Positions 13,601 through 22,625 of a stretch of DNA of 64,000 nt are shown here, piece after piece. Source of the stretch: Rutidosis leptorrhynchoides (Eukaryota > Streptophyta > Magnoliopsida > Asterales > Asteraceae); contig NC_092340.1 of assembly GCF_046630445.1 (NCBI RefSeq), forward strand, positions 38,626,501 to 38,690,500, written 5' to 3'. The notes beneath the pieces are model-generated. The model worked only from the letters and a program-made list of their open reading frames with translations. It was not told the origin of the DNA and did not search any database. Position 1 is the stretch's first letter. Each line of letters starts with the position of its first letter. A program made the translations under genes and the position numbers.

Positions 13601-13851
13601 TTAGATGACGTGCTAGGAACACCTGTGCTCAAGCACCACGAGGATATCGGCGAATCAAACACCTGTGCTCAAGCACCACGAGGATATCGGCGAATCAAGT
13701 CAGGTATAAGATTTAATATTAATTTTATCAGGGGGTTTTTTTTTTTTTACTATGGTAACTATTAACTCGTTTTTCAAATTTAGTTACTCTATAAAATAGC
13801 ATTAATGTAATGTTATTTGGTATTGCAGATGGATCTAGACGAGGCAAGTGA
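4684..13851 (+). CDS. unrecognised spliced gene, copy 1 (seven exons)
   Basis: I do not recognise this protein. A consistent model joins exons 4684-4816, 12661-12747, 12865-12948, 13164-13232, 13429-13491, 13605-13703 and 13829-13851. Every junction has GT and AG and keeps one frame, giving 558 nt (185 residues plus stop). The start ATG at 4684 matches the ATG of copy 2. The product is small, mixed charge, with no signal peptide or membrane segment; recognisable words are [17 protein letters not shown] and [15 protein letters not shown]. Exons 4 and 5 are duplicates of one another ([15 protein letters not shown] against [14 protein letters not shown]), both with phase 1 ends. Intron 1 is 7.8 kb because it holds a Copia element with a nested Helitron. 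A 40-bp tandem duplication in exon 6 changes the reading frame of the C-terminus. Correct reading across all introns supports a real gene; whether it is still expressed is unknown. Confidence 0.6.
4891..5259 (+). repeat. Copia 5' LTR
   Basis: The LTR begins TGTTGAAATATTAAT and ends in TTTTAACA. A good TATA box, CCTATAAATAGG, lies at about 5041-5052, so transcription probably starts some 30 bp further on. The same box is present in the 3' copy. Confidence 0.9.
5302..9335 (+). pseudogene. Copia gag-pol region (fossil)
   Basis: The region reads in order: a UBN2-type gag (from the ATG at 5302 to about 5960); two CCHC zinc knuckles ([14 protein letters not shown] and [14 protein letters not shown], about 6065-6175); an aspartic protease with [10 protein letters not shown] (about 6297); an integrase with an HHCC zinc head and a DDE core (about 6680-7350); a reverse transcriptase with the YVDDLIYTG catalytic box (about 7900-8540); and an RNase H ending near [13 protein letters not shown] (about 8780-9290). 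In a live element this polyprotein would package and integrate the element's own RNA. Here it is interrupted by a few breaks and should be treated as dead. No envelope gene is present. Confidence 0.92.
9560..12169 (+). mobile_element. non-autonomous Helitron with intact ends
   Basis: The element begins TCTATACTATATAATAAAAT at 9560 and ends in CTAG at 12166-12169. A 16-bp perfect palindrome, CCCGTGAATTCACGGG (12142-12157), lies just inside the 3' end, as expected for the Helitron terminator. It is inserted between A and T with no target duplication, and the 5' Copia LTR supplies the empty site. No Rep-helicase is present. It does carry a decayed RPA-like gene in the same orientation. Helitrons move by rolling-circle replication, so this one would need an enzyme from elsewhere. 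Confidence 0.92.
10752..11807 (+). pseudogene. decayed RPA-like gene inside the Helitron
   Basis: Between a possible acceptor (TTTTGTAG) and a donor at about 10868 the sequence reads KCTLWDEFA and then, one frame over, [20 protein letters not shown]. These fit the OB-fold of replication protein A large-subunit relatives, where a KCTLWDE-type strand is common. A second exon-like piece, 11727-11807, is open for 27 codons, has TTCCAG before and GTATG after it, and ends [11 protein letters not shown], resembling the end of exon 5 of the RPA gene at 47.8 kb (KTIEDIVGSTE). The pieces between are not clear. RPA genes are regular passengers of plant Helitrons. This copy is frameshifted and incomplete. 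Confidence 0.65.
13062..13570 (+). repeat. tandem duplication of about 260 bp carrying an exon
   Basis: Two adjacent copies start TGCTCAAATCG at 13062 and 13322. Each holds a stretch of intron, a TAATTAATAATTAATAATTA-rich acceptor region, one short exon and the following donor. The copies differ at a moderate number of sites, including several amino-acid changes in the exon, so the duplication is not brand new. Confidence 0.85.
13619..13698 (+). repeat. exact 40-bp tandem duplication in exon 6
   Basis: The unit beginning ACACCTGTGCTCAAGCACCA occurs at 13619-13658 and again at 13659-13698 without a mismatch. Because 40 is not a multiple of three, it moves the last exon into another frame: the present reading ends at 13851 in SRRGK, while the single-unit reading would run to 13879 and end in [13 protein letters not shown]. 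The exactness suggests a recent event. Confidence 0.92.
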
Positions 13852-13879
13852 AACGGTTGTTGATGTTCGTGTTAATTAA

Positions 13880-14525
13880 ATTAACTGTCGTGGGTTTAAC
13901 CTTTATTTATTTATGTTAGTCATGTCGTGTAAGTGGTTGTAACTATTAAACAAACCTACTCTTGTTTTGGATTCACTCTTGCTTTTGTTAAACGTGCATG
14001 CAGATTGTAAAGATATTTTGAGCTTGCTCAATTGCGATGTTTGTTTTGTTTTGTGTTCGAACTTGGCTTTTCATTTTGCTAGGCAATTAGATTAAAAAAA
14101 ACTTGTTGCTGTTAATATCCGCTTAAGATGATTAAAGATTTTTCTCAACATATTAAAAGTTTGTTCAAATCTGATTTTAAACTTGTTAATGTGTTTTTTT
14201 TTTCCGGAAAAAAACAGAAATTATATTTATTTAATATAATATAATGGGAATTTTTCATCGAAAGATGAAAACCTGAGAGATTACAAAATAAGAATTGAAG
14301 GCTCTCCAATACGTTTGAGAAAATTGACTAATGAACAACCAAGCATGGTAGGCGACCTCCATCATGTGCTTTCGACACGAAATTGACAACTCCATTGAAA
14401 TCTCCTATTCGTATGCCGTCAACCTTGAACTAAGATTGAAGGAAAAAACAATTAAACCTCGATAGACATATAACACGCTTGTGATGGGCCCAAAACAAAG
14501 GGAAACCTCACTGATGCACACACAA
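13880..14525. other. 3' flank of the gene, then unclassified repeat
   Basis: The first 200-300 bp are likely 3' UTR and downstream sequence of the seven-exon gene. From about 14200 the sequence, together with 15130-15700, looks like one older block split by the MITE at 14535. I see no open gene. Confidence 0.4.
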
Positions 14526-14534
14526 ATTCATCAA

Positions 14535-15120
14535 GGGATTATCACCAAAAAGTCCATTTTTTTTTACCTTTCTTGCGTGAGAGCCCCCAAAAAAAAAAAA
14601 TTGCCAATTTGCCCTCGCAAGGAGCAAGGTGCCTTGCGTCCTTGCGACCTTGGTTTCACATGGGAGCAAGGAGCAAGGCCTTGCTCCTTGCTCCCAGGTG
14701 GGAGCAAGGACGCAAGGTGCCTCTTGCTCCCTTGCTTCCACCTGGGAGCAAGGACGCAAGGTGCCTCTTGCTCCCAGGTGGAAGCAAGAGAGCAAAATGC
14801 ACCTTGCGTCCTTGCTCCCAGGTGGAAGCAAGGGAGCAAGAGGCACCTTGCGTCCTTGCTCCCAGGTGGAAGCAAGTGAGCAAGATGCACCTTGCTCTCA
14901 GATGAAAGCAAGGGAGCAAGAGGCACCTTGCGTCCTTGCTCCTAGGTGGAAGCAAGGGAGCAAGAAACACCTTGCTCCTTGCTCCCATGTGAAACCAAGG
15001 ACGCAAGGCGCAAGGGAGCAAGGCACCTTGCTTCTTGCGAGGTCAAATTGGCAATTTTTTAATTTTTTGAGCTCTCACGCAATAAAGGTAAAAAAAAATA
15101 GGCTTTTTGGTGATAATCCC
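14535..15120. mobile_element. Mutator-like MITE with internal GC-rich array
   Basis: The ends are inverted repeats of about 100 bp, starting GGGATTATCACCAAAAAG and closing with the complement at 15120. The nine-base target duplication ATTCATCAA is exact at 14526-14534 and 15121-15129, which is the Mutator signature. The middle (about 14620-15045) is an array of related, partly palindromic units built from the words CTTGCTCCCAGGTGG, AAGCAAGGGAGCAAG and CACCTTGCGTCC. Long open frames on both strands of this block come from the repeat and are not genes. No transposase is present. Confidence 0.9.
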
Positions 15121-15129
15121 ATTCATCAA

Positions 15130-15700
15130 CTAGGCCATGTAGCCCAAACACCAAAATGACAGTAAATAAAGAAGACTTGAATCAGCATATAGCCAAATGA
15201 AGTGAAGATACTATCGGCCAAATTCCATCCAACATTAGTGAAACATTCGCCCAAACCTCATGCAGCAAAAATCAATTGACACTCTGAAACATTGCTCATG
15301 AAGGGAATCGACCATTGTACTCATATTAGCAACTTTTGAAGCTAAAGAGGCGTCGTTATTAGTAAACGAAATCTTTTTGATTGGAGAAATTACTGAAGCT
15401 TGCTTGGATCGATTAACCCGTGAATTTTTGAGTTCCTCGACTGACTTTAAAAACTCCACGTCTTTTGCTTTTTGAGACTTAATTGGTTTGTGACTTTCTC
15501 CATAGAAAAGTGAACCTCGCTTTGTGAGCTAACCTTAACAGGAGTTTGAAAATTCGAATCGCCATCGTTAATAATAATTTCTCCGTCCTTCTGTTGATTA
15601 TCAGGTGGTGATTGATAGATTTCCCACGTCGCCTTTTCTTTTTGGTTTAAATCATTCTGTTCTTCTACCGCATTGAAGGTACGTTGTAAATATATTACAT
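15130..15700 (-). pseudogene. possible LINE ORF1 remnant
   Basis: On the minus strand a weakly open stretch (15235-15459) reads EFLKSVEELKNSRVNRSK and further Ser/Lys-rich sequence, like the tail of a plant L1 ORF1. The other half of the block lies left of the MITE (about 14200-14525). No reverse transcriptase or zinc knuckle is visible, so the assignment is tentative; a decayed host gene piece is the alternative. Confidence 0.3.
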
Positions 15701-15881
15701 TATTACATTACATACATTACCGATATTAAACTTGTTAATGTGTTATCATCTTAATCACCCTTGAATAAATGCCGATATTAAATATATTACATTATTACAT
15801 TACATACATTACCAACAATTTGAAAGATGATGGTAAGAAATACATATATTACATTCCATATATTTATAAAAAAACACAAAC

Positions 15882-16016
15882 GCCAATGGGGCTTTGCCTC
15901 ATTGGTCACCATGTTAACATGGTGTTCGAGGAGACCAGGGTTCGAGTCTCGGGGGGGGGATTTTCGTGAATTAACTCTAACCACTAACATTGCCTTTCAA
16001 AAAAAAAAAAAAATAA
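15882..16016 (+). mobile_element. tRNA-derived SINE
   Basis: The element is about 135 bp long and ends in a poly(A) run. A polymerase III B box, GGTTCGAGTC, lies near 15939, and the 5' part (GGGCTTTGCCTCATTGGTCA) fits the A-box region. A 16-bp exact target duplication, ATAAAAAAACACAAAC, flanks it at 15866-15881 and 16017-16032. Such elements are copied by LINE enzymes. Confidence 0.85.
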
Positions 16017-16032
16017 ATAAAAAAACACAAAC

Positions 16033-17015
16033 ACATCATTAATCGTTAAATAACATTTAATCTGGAGAGCTTAACTTTCTTTCAAGAGACGCATTTATAT
16101 GTATTCATTTCTAAGATGTAGCAACATTGAATGGTATAACATACTTTGTTGCAACATATTTCAGTCATCTCATCCTCGTAGAACAAATCGTAGCCATCAC
16201 TATTAACAACTTAATTTCTTCTGAGAATTGATATTTCATGACCTGGATATAATACAGTATTTAGACTAAATGATACTATAAAACTAAATATAATACAGTA
16301 TTTAGACTAAATGATATGCCTATACGTACAAATAAATGATCCAGTGTTTGCATTCCATGGCCTGCACATTTGAAAAAAAAAAAAAAATGTGAGCATTGTT
16401 TAGCTATCTACTAATGGTTGCTAGTGTATTAACACTTGTACCATATATAAACGTAATTGCTAGGGCTATGTTTAAACATATACAAAGATGCATTAGGATT
16501 CCGGACCCCCATTATCTCTATTAACAAATACAGCACACAAGGTGTTAATTCAGATCATGGTTTACCTTTAATAATACTGATTGAGCTGTGAGCAGATTAA
16601 ATATGTCAACTAATATATTCATATAATAGACTATATTATGCTAAAATAGAGTAGAAATATACAAAGATGAAACAACTTAACCATGAAGGCCGATGATCTA
16701 CGTTTCCCGCAAACAACATCTTCGACCACCTCCTTCCATCCCATTCTAAAAATGGCCCATTTTCCCCATCTTTCTCCCCCTTCTTGCTACGTATTAACAC
16801 TAATCACTGCAATATTTTTTGGGCTAATTAGTTAAAGAATGTGAGTTTCAAAAAGAGGAGACTCACATACTTTGCAGCTTAAACAACTCTTCATAACTTT
16901 GTTATAGATAAAGGCTTAGAAGTAGAAGCAGAAAGATTGTAAATTGGAACGATTGGCGCACTAAGTTAAATCATGTCATGAGAGGTCCATAATGCTCTTC
17001 AAATCCATTGAGGTT
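16033..17015. other. intergenic sequence, no gene seen
   Basis: AT-rich sequence. A roughly 30-bp word, beginning AAATATAATACAGTATTTAG, occurs twice at about 16245-16315. Part of 16685-16900 is less AT-rich but has no open frame of note. Confidence 0.5.
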
Positions 17016-18165
17016 TGTAAGATCCCAATTCTTTTAAGGTATATTTTATTATTTTATTATGTTAATTAATTTGACTATGGTTAGATAAAGGACTTGTCAT
17101 GTAAAAAAATGGACCTTGTGTGCAGATTTTAAGTGGGGAAGGGTTACAGTGTAAAAATGGTCAAAGTTATGTTTTATAAAACAGCAGAGACACCCTCATT
17201 TGTGAGAATGCAGAAAAATAAGAAAAATAGAGGGAGAGTGAGTGGGTGGGTGGCGATTTTAAGGGATTGGATACAAATCCTTTGAATTTCACATCTTTTC
17301 CTCTTCATTTAGATTTTGATTTCACATTTTTTCCTCTTCATTTAGATTTGAGGGTTTTTAAACCCTAACTTGAGGTATGAATCAATTGTTCTTTAAATTA
17401 GTGTTTATGTAATTAAATGATGTTATTGTTGTTTGGAATCAAGGTTTTTGGCTCCATGGAAACCCTAATTCTAAAATTAGGGATTTAAGGTTTATGGGTT
17501 TGGGGTTTGTAAGGATGATGAACTTGAAATTGGTAAAACTAGTAATTTTTTATTTGTGAACTTTAAGTTTAAATCTGACTTTGACTTGTTTGACTAAGAA
17601 ATGTTGAAATGTAAGTTTAATTGGTTATGAAATAAGAAGACTTACAAATTGTAAGTCTTGTGATTTTAGTCTAGTAAGAGTCAAAGTGGGTTTTGTAAAC
17701 TAAAGGTGTAACCCTTGATGTTATGGGTCTTGTTGACCAAATGTGACTAGATTGTGATTTGTGTGTATGTATATGTGATTATTTGAATATGTAATTGTGG
17801 TGAAGCTTGAGATTTGTATCGCTTGGATTTGCGATAACTCTTGCTTGGTTGTGTATATTGCTCCATTTCAAGGTGTTTACATTGTATGCATATATCTTGG
17901 TAGACTCAAATTAATATGTGAAATTGTATTGAAAATGAGGCTTGGTTCCCCGGTGGATGTGACAAGTTCTCATATGTATGTGTTATTGTGGTTGAGATAA
18001 GACTTGGTTCCCGGGTGGATGTGACAAGTCTTGTATTGATGACGGCTCGGTTCCCGGGTGGATGAGACGAGTTTATGATCCATGGTTCACCGTTGGTTGC
18101 CTGGTTCCCGGGTGGATGTGACAGGCGGGTATTGACATGGTTCCCAGGTGGATGTGACAGGCGGT
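17016..18165. repeat. truncated LTR-like fragment (Gypsy style)
   Basis: The sequence opens TGTAAGATCCCAATTC, a start common in plant chromovirus LTRs, and runs through promoter-like and leader-like sequence to an array of hairpins at about 17938-18165. It stops abruptly where homology to the second gene copy begins. No primer site, coding region or partner LTR is seen, so I treat it as a broken, orphan LTR. This identity is by style only. Confidence 0.45.
17938..18165. repeat. imperfect hairpin repeat array
   Basis: Five units share the core GGTTCCCGGGTGGATGTGAC with small changes. In four of them the core is flanked by short complementary arms that differ from unit to unit yet still pair: GCTTG with CAAGT, AGACTTG with CAAGTCT, GGCTCG with CGAGTT (allowing G-T pairs), and TGCCTG with CAGGCG. 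The last unit has lost its left arm. Confidence 0.75.
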
Positions 18166-18375
18166 TGTATAGTTGGTTTTACTTTTTATTTTAATTTTAC
18201 ATTCTTAAACATCTCCACCGGATGTTTGATCCATTGGAGCCTTAGTAATGGCCAGAAACAAAAAAAAATATTGAAAAATTGATGTACATGTATTTTGGGG
18301 TTAAATGTTTTTTTTAAAAAACATAATAATATTCAGCCAACTGATGTTTGATAATAATTTCCCAGAGACAAAATG

Positions 18376-19613
18376 ATGAAAAATGCATGTCCTCGTCTTC
18401 CCTCTTCTCCTCCCTTTCCGCTTTGTGAGTCTGATCTTGAAAGAAACGATCCGGAGCTGCTAAAACCGATGCTGGATGAGATGCAGCGTTCCATTATAGA
18501 AACCCTAAGACAGAGTAATATCTACTATTAGTTTTCAATTCTTTAATTTTATGTCGTCATCATCATCATCATCTATTTGTTTTTATTATTAATTTTTAAT
18601 TATTAATATATTATTATTATTAAAATTAATTAATTAATAAAAAAGCCTTACGTAACATGTGTATAAAATTAGTGATAATTATTACAGTAATTTATATTAT
18701 TTGGATTTCCATATTATATAATTACCATTACTAAGCCCTTTTACAAAAGCTACTCCAGCTTGGTTTGAAAAGAGGTAGTATAACTGAATTTATTTTTTAT
18801 GCACTTTCAAATGACTCCAGTTTAACACTCTTTACTTAGGGTGCGTTTGATAAAACTGAATGATTTAGCGCTGAATGGTTCAGAGCCTCTGAATAAAGTT
18901 TGTTCTGAATGAAAATAAGCTGTTTGATAATCATTTTAAATGAACGATATGAATTGAGTAAAATTACCTTATTAACTTGTTACATGAATAGAAAATACAA
19001 TATACTTGTTGCTTAAACGTTCTGGATATGAGTTGAAAAGAATATTACAGATTAATTAGGCTCTTAATGGTTAAGAGAGTGTTTCAACTCTGAATGGTTC
19101 AGCACTGAATTCTGAACCATTCAGCACCATATGTTATTCAGAGGTCAGAAACAAACACGCTGAATGCTGAATGGTTCAGCATTCAGCGCTGAATCATTCC
19201 ATTAAGAGGCAAACAAACGCACCCTTAGGCATAAAACAGCTTTAATAAGTTACGTTTAGCAATACAAAAATCTCCTCATAAATATGCACTTTAACAAGTT
19301 ACAAGTCAATTTATATGAAAGAGCTTGTTTTGACAAAAACAGAGTTTCTAACATACATACAAATACAAATGCCCACCAAACTAAAATCCCCCATTTTTGG
19401 ACAACACAAACCACAAGACTGACTCTCCTTTGCTATATGTATGCATCAATTTTACTATATTGTTATTATTATGAATAATATAATATTTATATCAATTATT
19501 TTATATTATGAATTATGAATTAATTAATTAATTAATTAATTATTGTTATATTATATGTTGGTTCAGGACGAGTAGCTGACTTCAAAAAAAGAGGTACCTG
19601 CGGTGTTAACTAA
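18376..19613 (+). pseudogene. unrecognised gene, copy 2, truncated
   Basis: Exon 1 (18376-18514) encodes 46 residues closely related to exon 1 of copy 1 (shared words RLPS, PFPLCE, NDPE, ETLRQ) and is followed by the same donor GTAATATC. Exon 2 starts at 19567 after TTCAG and reads [14 protein letters not shown], then leaves the homology at 19607 where Helitron-type sequence begins and a stop follows at once. Exons 3-7 are absent. The intact frame of exon 1, two residues longer than in copy 1, suggests it was functional until the truncation. A MITE sits in its intron. Confidence 0.7.
18839..19224. mobile_element. Tourist-like MITE in copy-2 intron
   Basis: The element starts GGGTGCGTTTG and ends with the exact complement CAAACGCACCC. 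TTA flanks it on both sides (18836-18838 and 19225-19227). The interior is built of CTGAATGGTTCAG-like words that can fold back. The matching place in copy 1 (about 4872-4890) reads CACTCTTTACTTAGGCAT without the insert, so the insertion is proven by an empty site. Confidence 0.92.
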
Positions 19614-20228
19614 GAAACTCGTCAGCTGAACATTTCATCAAACACTTAAAATGCATATTAAACAATTCACACTCAATCATAAGAGATAATATTGGTTGTC
19701 ATTTTATTTTAAAAATGTAAATTAAAATATAAATTTAGAATTCATTTTCTTCTGCCTAGCTTTTATACCTTCTCATACTTAATTCAAAATAATTAATTAT
19801 AATAATTCAAATTATTTAATTTTAATAATTAAAATAATTACTAATAAGATTTAATAATAATAATTAATTAATAAGATTTAATTTGAATTTAAAATTATTT
19901 AGATTAATGACATCACTCACCATGCTTAGATTTTTTTCTTTTTCTTTTTGATTTTTATTAACAAAGGAATTAGCCTAATAATGACATCATCATTGTAGGA
20001 TTTTAATATTAACTATAGATGTATATATTAATATTAATAATACATACTTTCAAAATTGTACCTAAAGGGGCAGAAGTTGAGTTCTCGCTTCAAATCATCA
20101 TAGCTATTCAAACCTACCTGGTGACAGTTAAACCAACAAAACATATTATTGTTATTAAACCAAATATAACAAAAAGGATGTTGATTATAAAGGTGAAAGT
20201 TAACATACCTAGTGAAAAGTATTATTTA

Positions 20229-21539
20229 TCATAACATTTGAAGGACTTCTTTGTAGACTACATTGGTTGTAGTACTACCAACATTCATATCTTTATCACA
20301 AATGAGTACTTTTAATCCCTTCTTACTCTTTACTCTCGAAATAGCAACGTACAACTGACCATGAGTGAAGACCGGTCGGGGTAAAAATAACCCGACATAA
20401 GATAACGATTGACCTTGACTTTTATTAATGGTCATTGCAAAGCACATTGAGATTGGAAACTGCTTTCTGATGATCTTGAATGGTAATGATTTATCAGTAG
20501 GACTCAATTTCATACGTGGGATCAAGGTTTGAAATCCAATATTTGTACCTGTTAATCATGAACAAATATAGTTGCCATTAAGATAAATAATGCTAATCGT
20601 GACTATTTAAAATGTTATAGTTTAATAATAACAACATAAGGAAGCTATAGTTTCAGTCCATAATCGAAAGTCATTAAGTTGGGCAGTACGTTTTCTACAC
20701 CACTGATGGTCAACAACTTGTTTGAACAAACATTTTTTTTTTAGTTTAGACCACCCTACAGGTCAACAACAGCAGTAATTTTTTGGGAGTTAGCAAAGTA
20801 ATTATGTTGGGGTGTAACTTATACAACTACAAAGCACTAACCTACATGTCAGCAACAAATAGAGATCCCCAATCGTAAGTATATAAAAAATAGATTCCAC
20901 TATTTATGTTTGATTATAAATATTTGTACCTGTTATAACTCTGGCGGTTATCAACGATTTCTCGAGCTTAATAACTGTAAGTCTTGTACCATTACACAAA
21001 CCATTTGGTTGATCGATGTTTCTTAATAACATGATTGGAACACCAACTTTCAAAACCAACTTGTGGTTAGGAATTCCTGAAAACTTAAGACTGTTTAAAA
21101 ATTCAGGAGATTGCAAACCATTGTCGGCTGTAATGGAGTTGTCACTCTCATCAACACTATCACAACTCAAGTAAGTGATCTCCTCTCCCGGGACTAATTC
21201 TAACAAACGATCATTAATCTTATCAACATGTTCATGTGTCGGAGCAAGAATAGCTCTCTCCTGGAAGTAGGTATGTTGATACAAATTCTTTATCACGTCC
21301 GGGTATGTGGAATCAATGATACTCTTGATTGGATCATCACCTTCTTTAATTAAGAACTCGTCCGGTATCTTGATTTCAGCTTCACCATCATTAGGACCTC
21401 CAACAATACCATTTCCCACATCTAAGATCTATTTAGCAAATTCCTTCATCTCTGATATATCTTCAGTATTTATCCGGATTGTAATCTCATGTTTACACTT
21501 AACTTGAGAACTTTAATGTGATCCCATAGATATGAAGAG
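20229..21539 (-). pseudogene. Helitron helicase, C-terminal half
   Basis: The minus strand reads SYLWDHIKVLKL and continues through GNGIVGGPNDGEAEI, FQERAILAPTHEHVDKIND and GVPIMLLRNIDQPNGLCNGT, all hallmarks of the PIF1-like helicase of plant Helitrons. After an intron (20929-20549) the last exon (20548-20229) carries PISMCFAMTINKSQGQSL (helicase motif V/VI region) and GQLYVAISRVKSKKGL. One in-frame stop interrupts the part near 21430. The gene is cut from its N-terminal half by the LTR element at 21540. In an active element this protein unwinds DNA during rolling-circle transposition. Confidence 0.88.
20549..20929 (-). other. helicase intron flanked by 16-bp direct repeats
   Basis: The intron begins GTACAAATATT and ends TTAACAG. 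The word AACAGGTACAAATATT occurs at both borders, so that the donor and acceptor sites sit inside identical 16-bp copies. Removal leaves one copy and an open frame. Confidence 0.8.
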
Positions 21540-22018
21540 TGTTAGTGCATATTTTGTAATCCCTAGTTCTATGAACTTTAACGTTTTATTCGATCATGTT
21601 GTAACCTGCAATATTGTTAAACGTTGATTGTCGATTTGTTATTTTATATTTGTAAACGTTTAAATGTAATCTGTAATGTTACTCGACAGTCGGCCGACTG
21701 ACATAGTCAGTCGACCGACTGTCAACCACAGTCGACCGACATAGGAACTGGGATATTTAAGCCAAGTTAATCTCCACTATTTTGGTTAATCACCCTGTAT
21801 ATTTTCACACACAAAAACAGTTCCAGGTCGGGTCTTTTTCAATCTTCATGTCCAAATACCACAGAATGTCAGTCTAGGCTTCGTGTTTATCAAGATCTAA
21901 TCTTGGTTTGACTCGTACAAACCCGAAAACCCATAGATATTCGTTTAAGCTCGTTCTAGTGTTATTCCACCTCTAGATCGTGTTAGGTTGATTCTAAGAT
22001 CCTCTCCCAGCGTCTACA
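21540..22018 (+). repeat. gag-only element 5' LTR
   Basis: It begins TGTTAGTGCATATTTTGTAA and ends CGTCTACA. It carries four CGACCGA or CGGCCGA words between about 21688 and 21742, two of them forming near-palindromes such as CAGTCGACCGACTG. The same set is in the 3' LTR. Confidence 0.9.
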
Positions 22019-22279
22019 AAGTGGTATTAGAGCATTGGCTTGCTGAATCAATTGTTTTAAACGAGTTCTTGGTACATTTTTGGGTCAAAAATTGGTTTTG
22101 GATTGAATTTTGTATACTTTTACGTTAAACTTTTGGTTTTATTTGCTTTATAGTGTTTACAGAAGTCATTCTAAGTTGTTTAAGGTGTTGGTCAGTAGTT
22201 TTGGTTCGAAAATTGAGCTTGAAATCGTTTAGAAGTCAAAAAAAAAAAAAAAAACTGATTTTTGGATTCTAGCTCTGAG

Positions 22280-22600
22280 AGAAATCACAGTCGACCGACT
22301 TAGGTGTCAATCGACCGATTTTCGTGTATTTTGACCGATTGTCACTAGTTCGACCGATTGTCATAAGATCGATCGATTGTCTTAAAACCGACCGACTTAT
22401 GTTCTAAACCGACCGACTTTCGTTATAAACCGACCGACTTTAGTTATAAACCGACCGATTGAAGTAACATCGACCGATTGATAAAAGTAATACCATTTGA
22501 CTAAATGTAAACAGAACTTCAACCGATTAACCATTGACAATCGACCGACTGTAACTGTTCATCGACCGACTGTCAACTACATTCGACCGACTTTGGATCA
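22280..22600 (+). repeat. CGACCGA motif array in the leader
   Basis: The core YGACCGAYT occurs about thirteen times here, many copies spaced 19-22 bp apart, between the primer site and the gag start. Variants include CGATCGATTGT and TTGACCGATTGT. The spacers differ in sequence but keep their length, unlike a normal minisatellite where the whole unit is conserved. Confidence 0.85.
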
Positions 22601-22625
22601 GATTCAACCTTAATTAATTTTAACG

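Noticed and set aside
14481-15159. Overlapping long open frames on both strands (Ala/Pro/Cys/Leu-rich)
   Set aside because: They follow the internal repeat of the Mutator-like MITE and read open in most frames, which is a repeat effect and not coding.
19608-20228. Search for the Helitron 3' CTRR end with hairpin
   Set aside because: A weak CTAA candidate exists near 19973 but its hairpin is poor, so I leave the end unresolved.
22280-22600. CRISPR-like or classical minisatellite reading of the CGACCGA array
   Set aside because: The repeat core is only about 8 bp, spacers are short and variable, and this is plant DNA; a motif array is the better description.
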